This document shows, in pieces, positions 24,527 through 32,883 of a stretch of 33,687 nt of DNA; the stretch's first letter is position 1; each line of letters opens with the position of its first letter. Both the position numbers and the translations under genes were made by a program. Below the pieces are notes generated by a model. The model did no database searches, had not been told where the DNA came from, and saw only the letters and a program-made list of their open reading frames with translations. Source of the stretch: Planctomycetota bacterium (GTDB lineage Bacteria > Planctomycetota > Phycisphaerae > Phycisphaerales > Phycisphaeraceae); contig JAJRRS010000189.1 in assembly GCA_024279275.1 (NCBI GenBank), positions 1 through 33,687 on the forward strand, given 5' to 3'.

Positions 24527-24566
24527 TATCTTTGTCGTTGCTCTCTGCTTATCAAGCGGACGGGCG

Positions 24567-24797
24567 TTACGCCGTCACGTCCAGCGACTGCCCCTTGTGG
24601 GGTTCGAGGCTGCCCAATGACTGATCCCCAATGGATGCCGCAGCCTGCAGCAGCGAGATCGCCGCGTCGCCCTGAGCTTTTGCCACATCAAGCGTCTTGA
24701 CAGCGATCTTGACGCTGACCTGTTGAGCTAGTTGTGCCTGCGCGAAGCCGGAGGTTGCAGCGGATGAGATACTGGACATGTTCACACTATCGGCCAT
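24567..24797 (-). CDS. YjfB-like putative motility protein
   Basis: This 76-residue protein resembles the short YjfB motility family. It has an amphipathic Gln/Ala/Val helix (QAQLAQQVSVKIAVKTLDVA) followed by a C-terminal PHKGQSLDVTA that fits the family ending of the type PHLGxxIDI. It has no signal peptide or membrane segment. The frame continues upstream to a TTG at 24869, but ATG 24797 is the better start; ATG 24779 would give the more usual 70 residues. It follows the chemoreceptor gene on the same strand, past a terminator, which supports a motility link. Its molecular role is unknown in the family. Confidence 0.6.
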   Translation of the reverse strand: MADSVNMSSISSAATSGFAQAQLAQQVSVKIAVKTLDVAKAQGDAAISLLQAAASIGDQSLGSLEPHKGQSLDVTA

Positions 24798-24875
24798 CTC
24801 GCCGTGGGTGTTGAATCTTGATGCCACAGCGGAATAGGAACCCAAATGGGATGGAGCTTGGATCAACACGCATAT

Positions 24876-24903
24876 AAAAAACCCCGGGCGAATCGCCGAG
24901 GTT
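24876..24903 (-). terminator. Intrinsic terminator of the chemoreceptor gene
   Basis: On the minus strand AACCTCGG pairs with CCGGGGTT (one G-U), over an eight-base loop, and runs into a T tract (A run 24876-24881 on the plus strand). It lies 91 bases after the chemoreceptor stop and before yjfB. Confidence 0.8.
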
Positions 24904-24993
24904 GTTCGTGGGAGGTATGTCTGTTGCCCGCTTCATAACGCGGTGCGTCTTGATCGATCGTTATTTGGAATCGTTGTCATTGCCGGTTGAGTT

Positions 24994-27408
24994 TTAGTTG
25001 ATCTTAAACTGACCCACGATCTTCTGGAGTTGTTCGGCCTTGGTGCTGAGTTGTGTAGCAGCCTGAGCGGACTGGCTCGCGGCCTCGGCAGACTGACTCG
25101 TAACCGCCGTGATCGACTCGATGCTCCGGCTGATCTCCTCACTGGCGGCGGACTGCTCTTCGGCGCCTGCGGCGATCGACTGGATCATGCCCGCCACCTC
25201 CTGAGCACTAGTGACGATCAACTTGAGGCTATGGCCCGCCTGGGTCGCCTTCTCGACGCCGACCCGCACCTGTTCCGTCCCGACTGTCATCCGCTGCACC
25301 GCCAGATTCGTCTCGGTCTGGATCGCCGTGATCGAACCACCGATCTCCTCGGTCGCCTTGGTCGTGCGGTCCGCGAGCTTACGTACTTCATCCGCAACCA
25401 CTGCGAATCCGCGCCCGTGTTCTCCGGCGCGGGCCGCCTCGATCGCCGCATTAAGGGCCAACAGATTCGTCTGATCCGCGATGTCGTTAATAACCTCGAT
25501 GATCTGCCCGATCTGTTCGCCACGCTTGCCCAGTTCCGCAACGCTCGCGGCGCTGGCGGAAACGGCTTCGCTTATCTGGTTCATGCCCTGGATCGTATCG
25601 GAGACGACCTGCCCGCCTCCCTCGGCGACCTTGCCCGATTCCCCAGCGTTGCTCGCCGCCTCGGTACTCTTGCGTGCCACCTCGATCACGCTGGCGGACA
25701 TCTCTTCCACCGCGGAACTGATCTGAGTCACCTGCTGGCTCTGTTCGCCGATCCCCTGAGCCATCTCTTCGCTACTGGCGGCGATCTGCGTTGCGGCCGA
25801 TGCCACATCATTCGACGCCGATTGCACTTCACTGACCAGCCCCTGAAGGCTATCGAGCATCTTATTAGCCGCTTGGGTCAATTTGCCCAATTCATCCCGG
25901 CTCGTCACCTGCAGGGCTTCGCCTGTCAGGTCGCTGTTGGCGATCTGCTGGAGGTGTGAGACAATTTTCCTGATCGGTCCGAGGATGCCTCGGGCGAGCA
26001 GCAAGGAGATCACGATACCGGCCAAGGTGGCCACACACATGGATATGATTATCAGGCTCGTCGCCTCGGACTTGATCGCATCGGCCTCATACTCGGCCCT
26101 CTGGGCCACGGCGACGCAGATCGCTTCCAGCGTTCTCAATTCCTCATTGCAGGTAATCAGATCCGATTCGAGTTCCAACTCGTCTACGACCATCCGGGCG
26201 AACATCTGTTGATACGCGTGGACCTCGGTGCTCAGCTCGTCCAGGAGGGCCAGTTCTTTCACCTCTTCGCTCTTGCTCGTGGCGACTTGGGAGATCAGGC
26301 TCCGGACCGTTTTTATTGTGCCCCAGAACTCACCGAATTTCTGCTGGGCTGTGGTCACACGCTCAATGTGCTTGTCAAGCAGGAACGCCACCTCGGCATG
26401 GGCGATCTTCACCATCAACAGCTCCGCCTCGGCAATCTTCTCCACCAAGTGGGTCCGATCCGAGACCACAGACATCGAAGCCCCACCGGATTCCAGCGCG
26501 TCCAAGCCCGCCTCGTGCTTGTGCAGGAGCCCGGCAAGCTGATGGTCGATCGTCTCGCCCAATTCATCGAGATCTTCCTTGATCTCTTCGATCTCGTGGT
26601 ACCTCTCGGTCAGATGCCCGAAGGTCGCGGCGTAGTTTTCTGATTCATGTTCGGCCTTGTCCAACGCATCGGTTTCGCCCTGATCAAGATCAAATCCGCG
26701 TATCTCTTGCAGAGCGGTGTTGAAATGCTCGAGAACCTCCCCGCTCTCCTTGAGGATCTCTTCGCCCTTCTGTTTGTCCTCGATACCAATGAGGATGAAG
26801 TCGGACTGGAGCTTGCCCAACTCGGTGGCCATGATGTCCAACTCCAGGGCCGCCTCGGCGAGGTGCCCCTGGTTGGAGACCTGATTCAGGAAGTACAGAC
26901 CACAGCCACCGGTGAATACACCCAGAGCCAGCACGGTCCCTAAGCCCAGGTACAACCGGGGGCCTACGCCCAGACCCGAGAAGAACCCGCTCTTCCAACC
27001 GACCGCGACCAGCCCACCAATAACCGCCAAGCCGATCAGCAGCGTCGTAAGCCAGCCGCCTTGCTCGGAACCGCCGCTCGCCAGGGAGAACGAGGCCGTC
27101 TTCGCCTCCCGGTGCCGGGCCTGGTCCAACTCCAACAGCCGGCCGGCAGGAATCAACGCGACCGATTCGCCGTGACTTATAACCGCCGAATCCGTGCCGT
27201 GGCCCGCTGGTTTAGCGTGACCCGACGAAGACGCCGGAACCTGATGGCCTGACGATGCCTCATGATTCGAAGGTGCGCTGTGGCTCGAAGCCGCTGTGCC
27301 GTGACTTGGGGTGGAACCCAACAGGATGGAGGCGTCGATGCTAAGCAGGGTAGCCATGACGACGGATAGGATGAGGGTGGTACGGCCTTGGATAGTTACA
27401 TTTAACAT
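24994..27408 (-). CDS. Methyl-accepting chemotaxis protein with His-rich N-terminal extension
   Basis: An 804-residue chemoreceptor. Order: hydrophobic segment (about residues 8-31); Ser/His-rich segment with seven His at residues 36-79; hydrophobic segments at about 119-137 and 150-173; a long all-helical sensor (about 178-445), possibly of the helical bimodular type; TM about 451-472; HAMP to about 525; and a signalling hairpin whose tip includes [20 protein letters not shown] and [18 protein letters not shown] (about 635-682). There is no C-terminal CheR-binding pentapeptide. The four hydrophobic segments and the leading extension are unusual. A FliA-type promoter lies about 190 bases upstream. 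The ligand is unknown. Confidence 0.92.
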   Translation of the reverse strand: MLNVTIQGRTTLILSVVMATLLSIDASILLGSTPSHGTAASSHSAPSNHEASSGHQVPASSSGHAKPAGHGTDSAVISHGESVALIPAGRLLELDQARHREAKTASFSLASGGSEQGGWLTTLLIGLAVIGGLVAVGWKSGFFSGLGVGPRLYLGLGTVLALGVFTGGCGLYFLNQVSNQGHLAEAALELDIMATELGKLQSDFILIGIEDKQKGEEILKESGEVLEHFNTALQEIRGFDLDQGETDALDKAEHESENYAATFGHLTERYHEIEEIKEDLDELGETIDHQLAGLLHKHEAGLDALESGGASMSVVSDRTHLVEKIAEAELLMVKIAHAEVAFLLDKHIERVTTAQQKFGEFWGTIKTVRSLISQVATSKSEEVKELALLDELSTEVHAYQQMFARMVVDELELESDLITCNEELRTLEAICVAVAQRAEYEADAIKSEATSLIIISMCVATLAGIVISLLLARGILGPIRKIVSHLQQIANSDLTGEALQVTSRDELGKLTQAANKMLDSLQGLVSEVQSASNDVASAATQIAASSEEMAQGIGEQSQQVTQISSAVEEMSASVIEVARKSTEAASNAGESGKVAEGGGQVVSDTIQGMNQISEAVSASAASVAELGKRGEQIGQIIEVINDIADQTNLLALNAAIEAARAGEHGRGFAVVADEVRKLADRTTKATEEIGGSITAIQTETNLAVQRMTVGTEQVRVGVEKATQAGHSLKLIVTSAQEVAGMIQSIAAGAEEQSAASEEISRSIESITAVTSQSAEAASQSAQAATQLSTKAEQLQKIVGQFKIN

Positions 27409-27604
27409 GCGAGGCTTATCCTTGATTGATGGCTAAGGCAAACCTTAGGCTGGCTTATCGACTCGACCCACGTTTCCCCAGCGATCATGAGGCTTCCATG
27501 ATGCTTTCGCAGCCGCACTCAGCAAAATAAAGCGGCTGATTACAGCAAGATTGGATCACGCCTCTACGTTGATGTTTTTTTAACCGTTCCATCCCCCTCT
27601 TAAA

Positions 27605-27631
27605 ATATCGGCTGTCAAAAAAAGCAGGTTA
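27605..27631 (-). promoter_or_regulatory. Candidate sigma-28 (FliA) promoter for the chemoreceptor
   Basis: On the minus strand TAAC, 15 bases, GCCGATAT matches the FliA consensus TAAA-N15-GCCGATAA at 10 of 12 positions with exact spacing. It would give a leader of about 190 bases. FliA control of chemoreceptors is common in flagellated bacteria; use here is inferred. Confidence 0.55.
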
Positions 27632-27700
27632 GCCCACAGAAAAACTACTTCACAATAAGATAGATATGTATTAATATTTAAGTTCAATAAATGCCGTTCG

Positions 27701-27738
27701 TCATCCATCCAAAGGGCCTTGGCCACTTGGATGGATGA
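27701..27738. repeat. Long perfect hairpin in the intergenic region
   Basis: TCATCCATCCAA and TTGGATGGATGA are 12-bp perfect arms around a 14-base loop that itself contains GGCC, TT, GGCC. It has no T tract and is over 260 bases from either gene start or stop. It may be a protein-binding palindrome or a cruciform-forming site. Confidence 0.6.
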
Positions 27739-27962
27739 AGAGCATATGAGTTATCGGCGTTGTGTCTGCTGCTTCTAATCGCGATGACATGTCCCGGTTC
27801 CCGTAGGCCGAGCCCCGGGAACGCAGCAGGTGCGGTATTCAAGGAACAGACCCAAACATCGTTTGGCGGTGAGCATCGACAAGCTTCAGTCGCCTCGACT
27901 ACGGACTCTTTGCGGTTTCCGCCGATCGTTTCAGGGCCTATATCTTCTTTGCCAGCGCGCAT

Positions 27963-27991
27963 AAAAAACCCCCGGGCGGTAAGCCCGGGGG
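27963..27991 (-). terminator. Intrinsic terminator of the porin gene
   Basis: CCCCCGGGC and GCCCGGGGG form a 9-bp stem with a five-base loop; on the minus strand it is followed by six T. It lies about 30 bases after the porin stop codon. Confidence 0.9.
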
Positions 27992-28020
27992 CGTAGTAGT
28001 ACGAGGGTTGACTTGGCTTT

Positions 28021-29349
28021 TTAGAACAGCAACTGGAACTGGCTGCGGACCGCCAGTTCGTCTTCGGTGCCCGTGATCAGGCCCAGACCGTTGCTGGTAG
28101 CGCTGGCACCGAACGGGTTGGCCGTCGGGGCGTCCTCGTTCAGCCAGATTACGTCCATGGTGAACTTGGTGCGGTGGCCGTTGATGTAGTAGTTGAAACC
28201 AACGGTGCAGGCATCGAACTCGTCTTCGCCGGAGACATCGCCATCGATGTAGGCCCAGCGACCGAAGAGTTCGAGCTTGTCAGGCACGATGTGGACGCCG
28301 CCCTGGATGACCAGGCCGTCCATGTCACGGTCGTCGGTGCCTGAGGAGTCTGGGTCGATCGACGCAGCGGTGTAGGCTGCGAAGAAGTTGTAAGGCCCGT
28401 TTTCCCACTGAGCATCGACGGTCCAAGCGTCGTAGTTGTTGGTCGCGCCGTTGCGGCCGTCACCGTATTCGATGTGGTAAGCACCACCGATGTTCAGAGC
28501 CTGGCCCTCGCCGCTCCAACCGGTGAAGTCGTCAAGCTGGCTGCGTTCGCCTTCGACCAGATAGTCGACGCGGAGGGTCAATGCCAGTTCGGTGTTGTCG
28601 TTGTCGAACTCGCTGAGTCCGGAGTTCGCACCGTCACTGACCATGAAGTTGACCAGCAGCGGCCCGTCGGCGTACCGCAGGCGGACGCCCTCGGCACGGT
28701 TGAGGGTGAAGAACTCGTTGGCAGTCGAACGCTCAACAGCAAGCTGACGAGTCGATTCGACCAATTCTTCGCGGAGGAAAGGCAGCTTCATCAGGCCGGC
28801 GGCGACATTGATGTTGTCGTTGACCTGGTGGCTGACGTTGTACTCTTCAAGGATGATATCCCCGGCCGAGCTGCCCTCGTCACGAGCGAGTACCACGTGG
28901 TACCCGATCTTCGGGCTGGAGATATGCCCATCAAGGTTAACTTTCAAGCGCCGGGTCTGGAACCCGCCCTCGTCCTCGTCACCGGTGTTGGCGTCCTGCT
29001 GGTTCCAGATGTAGCGGAAGTCGATCTGTCCGCTGACGATCAGTGCAAACGCTCCGTCAGCACTGTTGACGAAGAAGTGCTCGCCGTTGTGACCGGCGAT
29101 CGCGCCGTCACTCAACAGAGAAGCGCGGGTGTCGGCATCCGACAACACTTCCATGATCAGGCCCTTGACTTCTTCGGCCCGACGTTCGTTCAGCCAGTTG
29201 TCACCCTGATCAACCTTGACTTGCGACAATTCAGATCGCAGGGCATCGATCTGTGATTGCATGTCGGTAATCTGATCACCCTGAGCAGGGGTCAGCAGAC
29301 CCAAGCCAGCAATCGTAAACACTGCGGTCTTCCAGTTCTTTCGTAGCAT
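28021..29349 (-). CDS. Outer-membrane porin, phosphate-selective O/P type
   Basis: A 442-residue outer-membrane beta-barrel. It has a signal peptide (MLRKNWKTAVFTIAGLGLL, cleavage near AQG-DQ), then a short coiled coil (ITDMQSQIDALRSELSQVKV, about residues 27-46) as in planctomycete and proteobacterial OprO/OprP-like trimers, then alternating beta strands such as SGQIDFRYIWNQQ and TRRLKVNLDGHI, ending in Phe (RSQFQLLF), the BamA-recognised terminus. The frame is open 58 residues further upstream, but ATG 29349 opens the signal peptide and has GGAG before it. Solute specificity cannot be read from sequence; phosphate is only the family name. Confidence 0.85.
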   Translation of the reverse strand: MLRKNWKTAVFTIAGLGLLTPAQGDQITDMQSQIDALRSELSQVKVDQGDNWLNERRAEEVKGLIMEVLSDADTRASLLSDGAIAGHNGEHFFVNSADGAFALIVSGQIDFRYIWNQQDANTGDEDEGGFQTRRLKVNLDGHISSPKIGYHVVLARDEGSSAGDIILEEYNVSHQVNDNINVAAGLMKLPFLREELVESTRQLAVERSTANEFFTLNRAEGVRLRYADGPLLVNFMVSDGANSGLSEFDNDNTELALTLRVDYLVEGERSQLDDFTGWSGEGQALNIGGAYHIEYGDGRNGATNNYDAWTVDAQWENGPYNFFAAYTAASIDPDSSGTDDRDMDGLVIQGGVHIVPDKLELFGRWAYIDGDVSGEDEFDACTVGFNYYINGHRTKFTMDVIWLNEDAPTANPFGASATSNGLGLITGTEDELAVRSQFQLLF

Positions 29350-29457
29350 GATGGATAAGCTCCGTTCCAAATTAGATAGAAATCTCTCGTACGTTGGGGT
29401 TATATCGGGACGACACCCTGTAAATGCTGAATTTTGTCGCTCCGCCCTACAGCGCGC

Positions 29458-29486
29458 ATTTTGACGGACAGTTTCTGGCGGGTCAA
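29458..29486 (-). promoter_or_regulatory. Candidate sigma-70-type promoter for the porin
   Basis: On the minus strand TTGACC, 17 bases, CAAAAT gives 5/6 and 4/6 matches to the -35 and -10 consensus with ideal spacing. It would give a leader of about 100 bases. A single DnaA-box-like TTTTCCACA lies just upstream (29492-29500). Confidence 0.4.
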
Positions 29487-29500
29487 ACGTATGTGGAAAA

Positions 29501-29896
29501 AGTGCCCCGGCGAAAACGGGCATCCGTCCGATAATATAGGCCCGACCTTCGGATCCTAACCCACAGGCTCCAGGCCACGATGAAGTGGCGCAGATATTGC
29601 GCTGTCAGACCCATCGTATTAACTAATTAAATCGCCCGGTATAGATCGGCAGGCGTTCCTATAACGCAGGTTTATCAATGACTTATAGGAATGTCGGGGC
29701 TGGTCGCGAGCGGTTGGGTGGGCTTTTGACAAGGTCGATACAAGGTTTTTCAGGCAAGGCCAGGCGTCTGAGGTGTTGATTCCCACGTTTCTGGGGCACC
29801 TTAGTGGATAGGCCTGATCTATATATATAGGAAGCTACACAGGAAGGGGGTTTGGTGGTAGCCGGGCCTGTCACACCATTTGAGCTTGCGGCCGTC
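29501..29896. other. Noncoding stretch between the porin and scpA genes
   Basis: No gene is supported. It contains a perfect 9-bp inverted repeat, TTCCTATAA (29656-29664) and TTATAGGAA (29683-29691), with an 18-base gap, and a TA run at about 29820-29829. A 63-codon minus-strand ORF at 29683-29874 lacks family features. No T-tract terminator for scpA was found. Confidence 0.5.
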
Positions 29897-30961
29897 TTAA
29901 TCGTCTATTTCAGGGTCGGCGGGAGGCGGCGAAACTGGTTGATTCGCGTCCACAGCCCCGTCCAAGTCCCCTGGTTCTTGCGTTTCCCCCTTGTCTTGCT
30001 CTTGATCCGCATCATGCCCGCCTCGCTTGGCCCGGAGTTTGGCGCGGCGTTCGGCCCGCTGTCGGGATTGCTCATCCGGCCAGTCGTAATCGATCTCGCC
30101 GGTCTCGGGGTTATGCCAGTCGGTCGGGCCGGCGTCGGCGTCGATCTCGGACAGGTCCAGGTGGTCAGTCTCTGGACGGGATTCGAGCCGGATGTCGCTG
30201 CGGGACGAATCCTGGATGACCCGGACCCTTCGCGTGCGTACCAGCTCCAGGACCGCCAGGAAAAGCCCGACCATCTCGCCTCGACCTGTGCGGCCCTCGA
30301 AGATTTTTTGCAGGGTCATCGGCCCGTCGCGTTCGAGCCGATCGGCGATGTCATCCGCGTGCAGGGAGATCGGGGTGTCGTCGTAGGTGACCTCCACCTG
30401 TGACTTCTGCCCGATGGAGTCGAGGATCCGCCCGAACGCTTCGCAGAGGTCCAGCACGTTGGCGTCTTCCAGATCGATCTCGATGGGCTGGGCGTTGTCT
30501 GGGTTATCCGGGTCGTCTGGTTGGTCTTTGTTTTTATCGATAGGGCGTGCGGTGGGGTGTGCGGGGAAGCGGTTGGCCCAGTCGCGTTGGCGGTCTTCCA
30601 GGTCGATCGCGGCGTCCTTGAAACGCTTGTAGGCAAGCAGTTGCTGCACCAGTTCGTAGCGCGGGTCGGCGGGGTCCTCGATGGAATCGGTCGCTTGTTC
30701 CTCGCCCTCTTCGGTGACGAAGGGGACGAGCATCTGGCTCTTGACTTCCAGAAGCGTCGCGGCCATCACCAGGAATTCGCCCGCCAGATCGACATCGATT
30801 GACTGGATCACCTTCAGGTGATGGAGGTACTGCTCGGTCAACTCGGCGACGGGGATGTCATAGAGGTCGATCTCGTGGCGCTTGACCAGGTATAGAAGCA
30901 GGTCCAAAGGCCCGGCGTAGGCGTCGAGCTGGACGCGGTAGTTCTGGGTGGTGCCGGTCAT
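29897..30961 (-). CDS. scpA: Segregation and condensation protein A (ScpA)
   Basis: ScpA is the kleisin that joins SMC heads with ScpB. The 354-residue product has the N-terminal motif YAGPLDLLLYLVKRHEIDLY (about residues 15-34), then IPVAELTEQYLHHL and AGEFLVMAATLLEVKSQML. It has a winged-helix C-terminal domain (MTLQKIFEGRTGRGEMVGLF, then LAVLELVRTRRVRVIQ, about residues 215-250). Compared with the usual 250 residues it carries an acidic linker (DQPDDPDNPDN, about 147-157) and a charged, probably disordered tail of about 90 residues. scpB and smc are not adjacent. The start is ATG 30961, with AGAAAGA upstream. Confidence 0.92.
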   Translation of the reverse strand: MTGTTQNYRVQLDAYAGPLDLLLYLVKRHEIDLYDIPVAELTEQYLHHLKVIQSIDVDLAGEFLVMAATLLEVKSQMLVPFVTEEGEEQATDSIEDPADPRYELVQQLLAYKRFKDAAIDLEDRQRDWANRFPAHPTARPIDKNKDQPDDPDNPDNAQPIEIDLEDANVLDLCEAFGRILDSIGQKSQVEVTYDDTPISLHADDIADRLERDGPMTLQKIFEGRTGRGEMVGLFLAVLELVRTRRVRVIQDSSRSDIRLESRPETDHLDLSEIDADAGPTDWHNPETGEIDYDWPDEQSRQRAERRAKLRAKRGGHDADQEQDKGETQEPGDLDGAVDANQPVSPPPADPEIDD

Positions 30962-31043
30962 AAACGTGTCTTTCTGGCGATCACCCCGCGGGGCGGTAAA
31001 AGCGGGCAGCCCCGGTGGGGCCGCAGGTGCATCCTTGAACGGT

Positions 31044-31049
31044 TATAAT
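31044..31049 (+). promoter_or_regulatory. Perfect -10 box upstream of kdsD
   Basis: TATAAT matches the -10 consensus exactly, 24 bases before the kdsD ATG, giving a very short leader. No good -35 lies 16-18 bases upstream, so it is at best half a promoter in a 112-base spacer between divergent genes. Confidence 0.4.
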
Positions 31050-31073
31050 GCTACTTTACGCAGGTTTACCCTT

Positions 31074-32099
31074 ATGAACAAGGCCCAACCCCAATCTGAT
31101 CCCCACGTCGAGCAGGTCCGCTTTGCTCAGCAGGTGCTGGATGCCGAGGCCGAGGCGATCCGGCATGTGAAGATCACGGATGCTTTCCACGCGGCGGTGG
31201 ATGTGGTGATGGGTATCAAGGCGGGGAACCTGGTTGTCTCCGGGCTGGGCAAGAGTGGGTTGATTGGGCAGAAGCTGGCCGCGACGTTTGCGTCTACCGG
31301 CACGCCCGCCCACTTCATGCACCCGGTGGAAGCGATGCATGGCGACCTGGGGAAGGTCCGCAAGGGCGATGTCGTCTTGCTGCTTTCCTATGGCGGGAAC
31401 ACCGACGAGGTCGTGAGTCTTGCGGAACTGCTTCGGCTGGATGAGGTCCCGGTGATCGTGATGGTCGGGCGGGACGATTGTGACCTGGCGCGGATCGCAA
31501 GTGTGACGCTGGTGGTCGGTGATGTCACCGAGGCTTGCCCATTGAATCTCGCGCCGACCGCAAGCACGACGGCGATGCTCGCGTTGGGTGATGCGCTGGC
31601 GTTGGTGGTGAGCCGGAGGCGGAACTTTGGTGTGACGGATTTCCAGAAGGTGCATCCCGGCGGCGGGCTTGGCAGGCAGTTGATGCCGGTGGTTCATGCG
31701 ATGCGATTTAAGGCGGGTGATAATCAGCCGTTGATTGGGTTGGGTCTGAGTGTGCAGCAGGCGTACGCACAGGCGGAGCAGTTTGCGAAAGAAGCTGGGC
31801 TTCGTCGTGCGGGTGCGTTGTTGATGGTGGATGAGGCGGGGAAACTTGCGGGGATCGTGACGGACGGCGATTTGCGGTCTGCTTTGATTAACCACGGGCC
31901 GGAGGTCTGGGGCGGGCCGATCCGTGATTTGATGACGACCAATCCTACGACGTTGCCGGACACGGCACTTGTGAGAGATGCGGTGCGGATTGTGCGTGAA
32001 CGGCGGTTCGATGAGATTCCTGTGGTGGATGAGGTTGGTAAGCCTGTTGGGTTGATTGATGTGCAGGACTTGGCGGCGTTGAAGGTGATTGAGGGGTGA
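31074..32099 (+). CDS. kdsD: D-arabinose 5-phosphate isomerase (KpsF/GutQ family)
   Basis: The enzyme converts ribulose 5-phosphate to arabinose 5-phosphate, the first step of Kdo synthesis. The 341-residue product has an SIS domain (GNLVVSGLGKSGLIGQKLAA, HPVEAMHGDLGKV, LLLSYGGNTDEVV, then the LAPTASTTAMLALGDALAL helix; about residues 50-180). Two CBS domains follow (about 215-275 and 285-340, with GIVTDGDLR and IPVVDEVGKPVGLIDVQDL). Length matches KdsD (328). The frame is open upstream, but ATG 31074 fits the family start. Codon use is G/T-rich at third positions, unlike genes in the left part. kdsC follows beyond a repeat. Confidence 0.93.
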   Translation: MNKAQPQSDPHVEQVRFAQQVLDAEAEAIRHVKITDAFHAAVDVVMGIKAGNLVVSGLGKSGLIGQKLAATFASTGTPAHFMHPVEAMHGDLGKVRKGDVVLLLSYGGNTDEVVSLAELLRLDEVPVIVMVGRDDCDLARIASVTLVVGDVTEACPLNLAPTASTTAMLALGDALALVVSRRRNFGVTDFQKVHPGGGLGRQLMPVVHAMRFKAGDNQPLIGLGLSVQQAYAQAEQFAKEAGLRRAGALLMVDEAGKLAGIVTDGDLRSALINHGPEVWGGPIRDLMTTNPTTLPDTALVRDAVRIVRERRFDEIPVVDEVGKPVGLIDVQDLAALKVIEG

Positions 32100-32131
32100 G
32101 TGGTGGGATTCAAACAGAATCGATTCGGATG

Positions 32132-32350
32132 AAACACAGAGGCGTAGAGGCACAGAGAAGAGAAGAAAAGAAAATAAACAGGGATGAACGTAGATGAAGA
32201 GGATGGAGAAAAGGAAAGAGTTATCCGCAGATTACGCCGATGACGCAGATTAAGAAAATGATTGTGGATCGGATCTGCGCAATCTGTGTAATCTGCGGAT
32301 AACTCTTTCTCTTTGCTTTTCTTCTCTGTGTCTCTGTGTCTCTGTGTTTA
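32132..32350. repeat. Nested palindromic composite repeat, copy 1
   Basis: The outer arms are CACAGAG-word tracts (about 32132-32170 and 32316-32350), inverted to each other. The inner arms are a perfect 18-bp inverted repeat, GAGTTATCCGCAGATTAC (32218-32235) and its complement (32288-32305), continuing as GCAGAT-word tracts. The element fills almost the whole kdsD-kdsC gap and ends seven bases before the kdsC start, so kdsC upstream signals, if any, lie inside it. Confidence 0.8.
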
Positions 32351-32357
32351 AATACCT

Positions 32358-32873
32358 ATGTCTAAACTTATCCCCGACATTCAACTTATTGTCTTCGACG
32401 TGGACGGCGTGCTGACCGATGGGTCGCTGATTTATGACAATCATGGGAACGAATTGAAGCGGTTTAATTCGCGTGATGGATTCGGACTCTGTGCGGCGAT
32501 GTTTAGTGGGTTGCAGGTTGGTGTGTTGACGGCAAGGTCCAGTGAGGTCGTGCATCGACGGATGGAAGAATTGAAGATCGATCATTACTTCCACGGCTGC
32601 AAGGACAAGGCGGCGGGGATCGAGTCGATTGCCCAGCGGGCGCGGGTGTCGTTGGAACAGACGGCGTTTATGGGGGATGACATCCTGGACCTGCCTGCGT
32701 TGAAGAAAGTCGGCTACCCGATGGCGGTGAGTGATGCGGCGATCGAGGTGCTGGAGGCGGCGAAGTTTGTCAGTGAGGCTCCGGGCGGTCGGGGTGCGGC
32801 GCGGCAAGCGGTGGAGCATGTTTTGCGGGGGCAGGGTAAGTGGGGGGCGGTGTTGGAGCGGTTCGGGGGGTAG
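32358..32873 (+). CDS. kdsC: 3-deoxy-D-manno-octulosonate 8-phosphate phosphatase (KdsC)
   Basis: The enzyme dephosphorylates Kdo 8-phosphate to Kdo. The 171-residue HAD-family protein has motif I FDVDGVLTDG (residues 13-22; nucleophile Asp14), motif II VLTARSSEVV, a Lys in CKDKAAGI, and motif IV FMGDDILDLPAL (about residues 104-115). As in other C0-type HADs there is no cap domain. Length is typical (about 170-190). It follows kdsD in the same direction, but a 220-base repeat separates them and a second repeat copy starts 11 bases after its stop. There is no strong Shine-Dalgarno before the ATG. Confidence 0.93.
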   Translation: MSKLIPDIQLIVFDVDGVLTDGSLIYDNHGNELKRFNSRDGFGLCAAMFSGLQVGVLTARSSEVVHRRMEELKIDHYFHGCKDKAAGIESIAQRARVSLEQTAFMGDDILDLPALKKVGYPMAVSDAAIEVLEAAKFVSEAPGGRGAARQAVEHVLRGQGKWGAVLERFGG

Positions 32874-32883
32874 AGGGGGAGGG

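Larger units (their letters stand above)
27409..27962. other. Noncoding region between the chemoreceptor and porin genes
   Basis: No gene is supported in these 554 bases. They hold the chemoreceptor leader, an AT-rich tract (about 27580-27695), a FliA-like promoter and a 38-base hairpin. Small ORFs on both strands at 27684-27996 have no family features and overlap each other. No cluster of DnaA boxes was found. Confidence 0.6.

Noticed and set aside
27684..27996. Overlapping small ORFs on both strands
   Set aside because: Neither has a ribosome site, a family feature or a plausible composition, and they include part of the porin terminator.
27409..29500. Replication origin at the skew switch
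   Set aside because: Only one DnaA-box-like site (29492-29500) was found, and dnaA, dnaN and gidA are absent. Only the skew change is reported.
31056..32153. Minus-strand ORF of 365 codons
   Set aside because: It is antisense to kdsD, His/Arg/Pro-rich, and without any recognisable domain.
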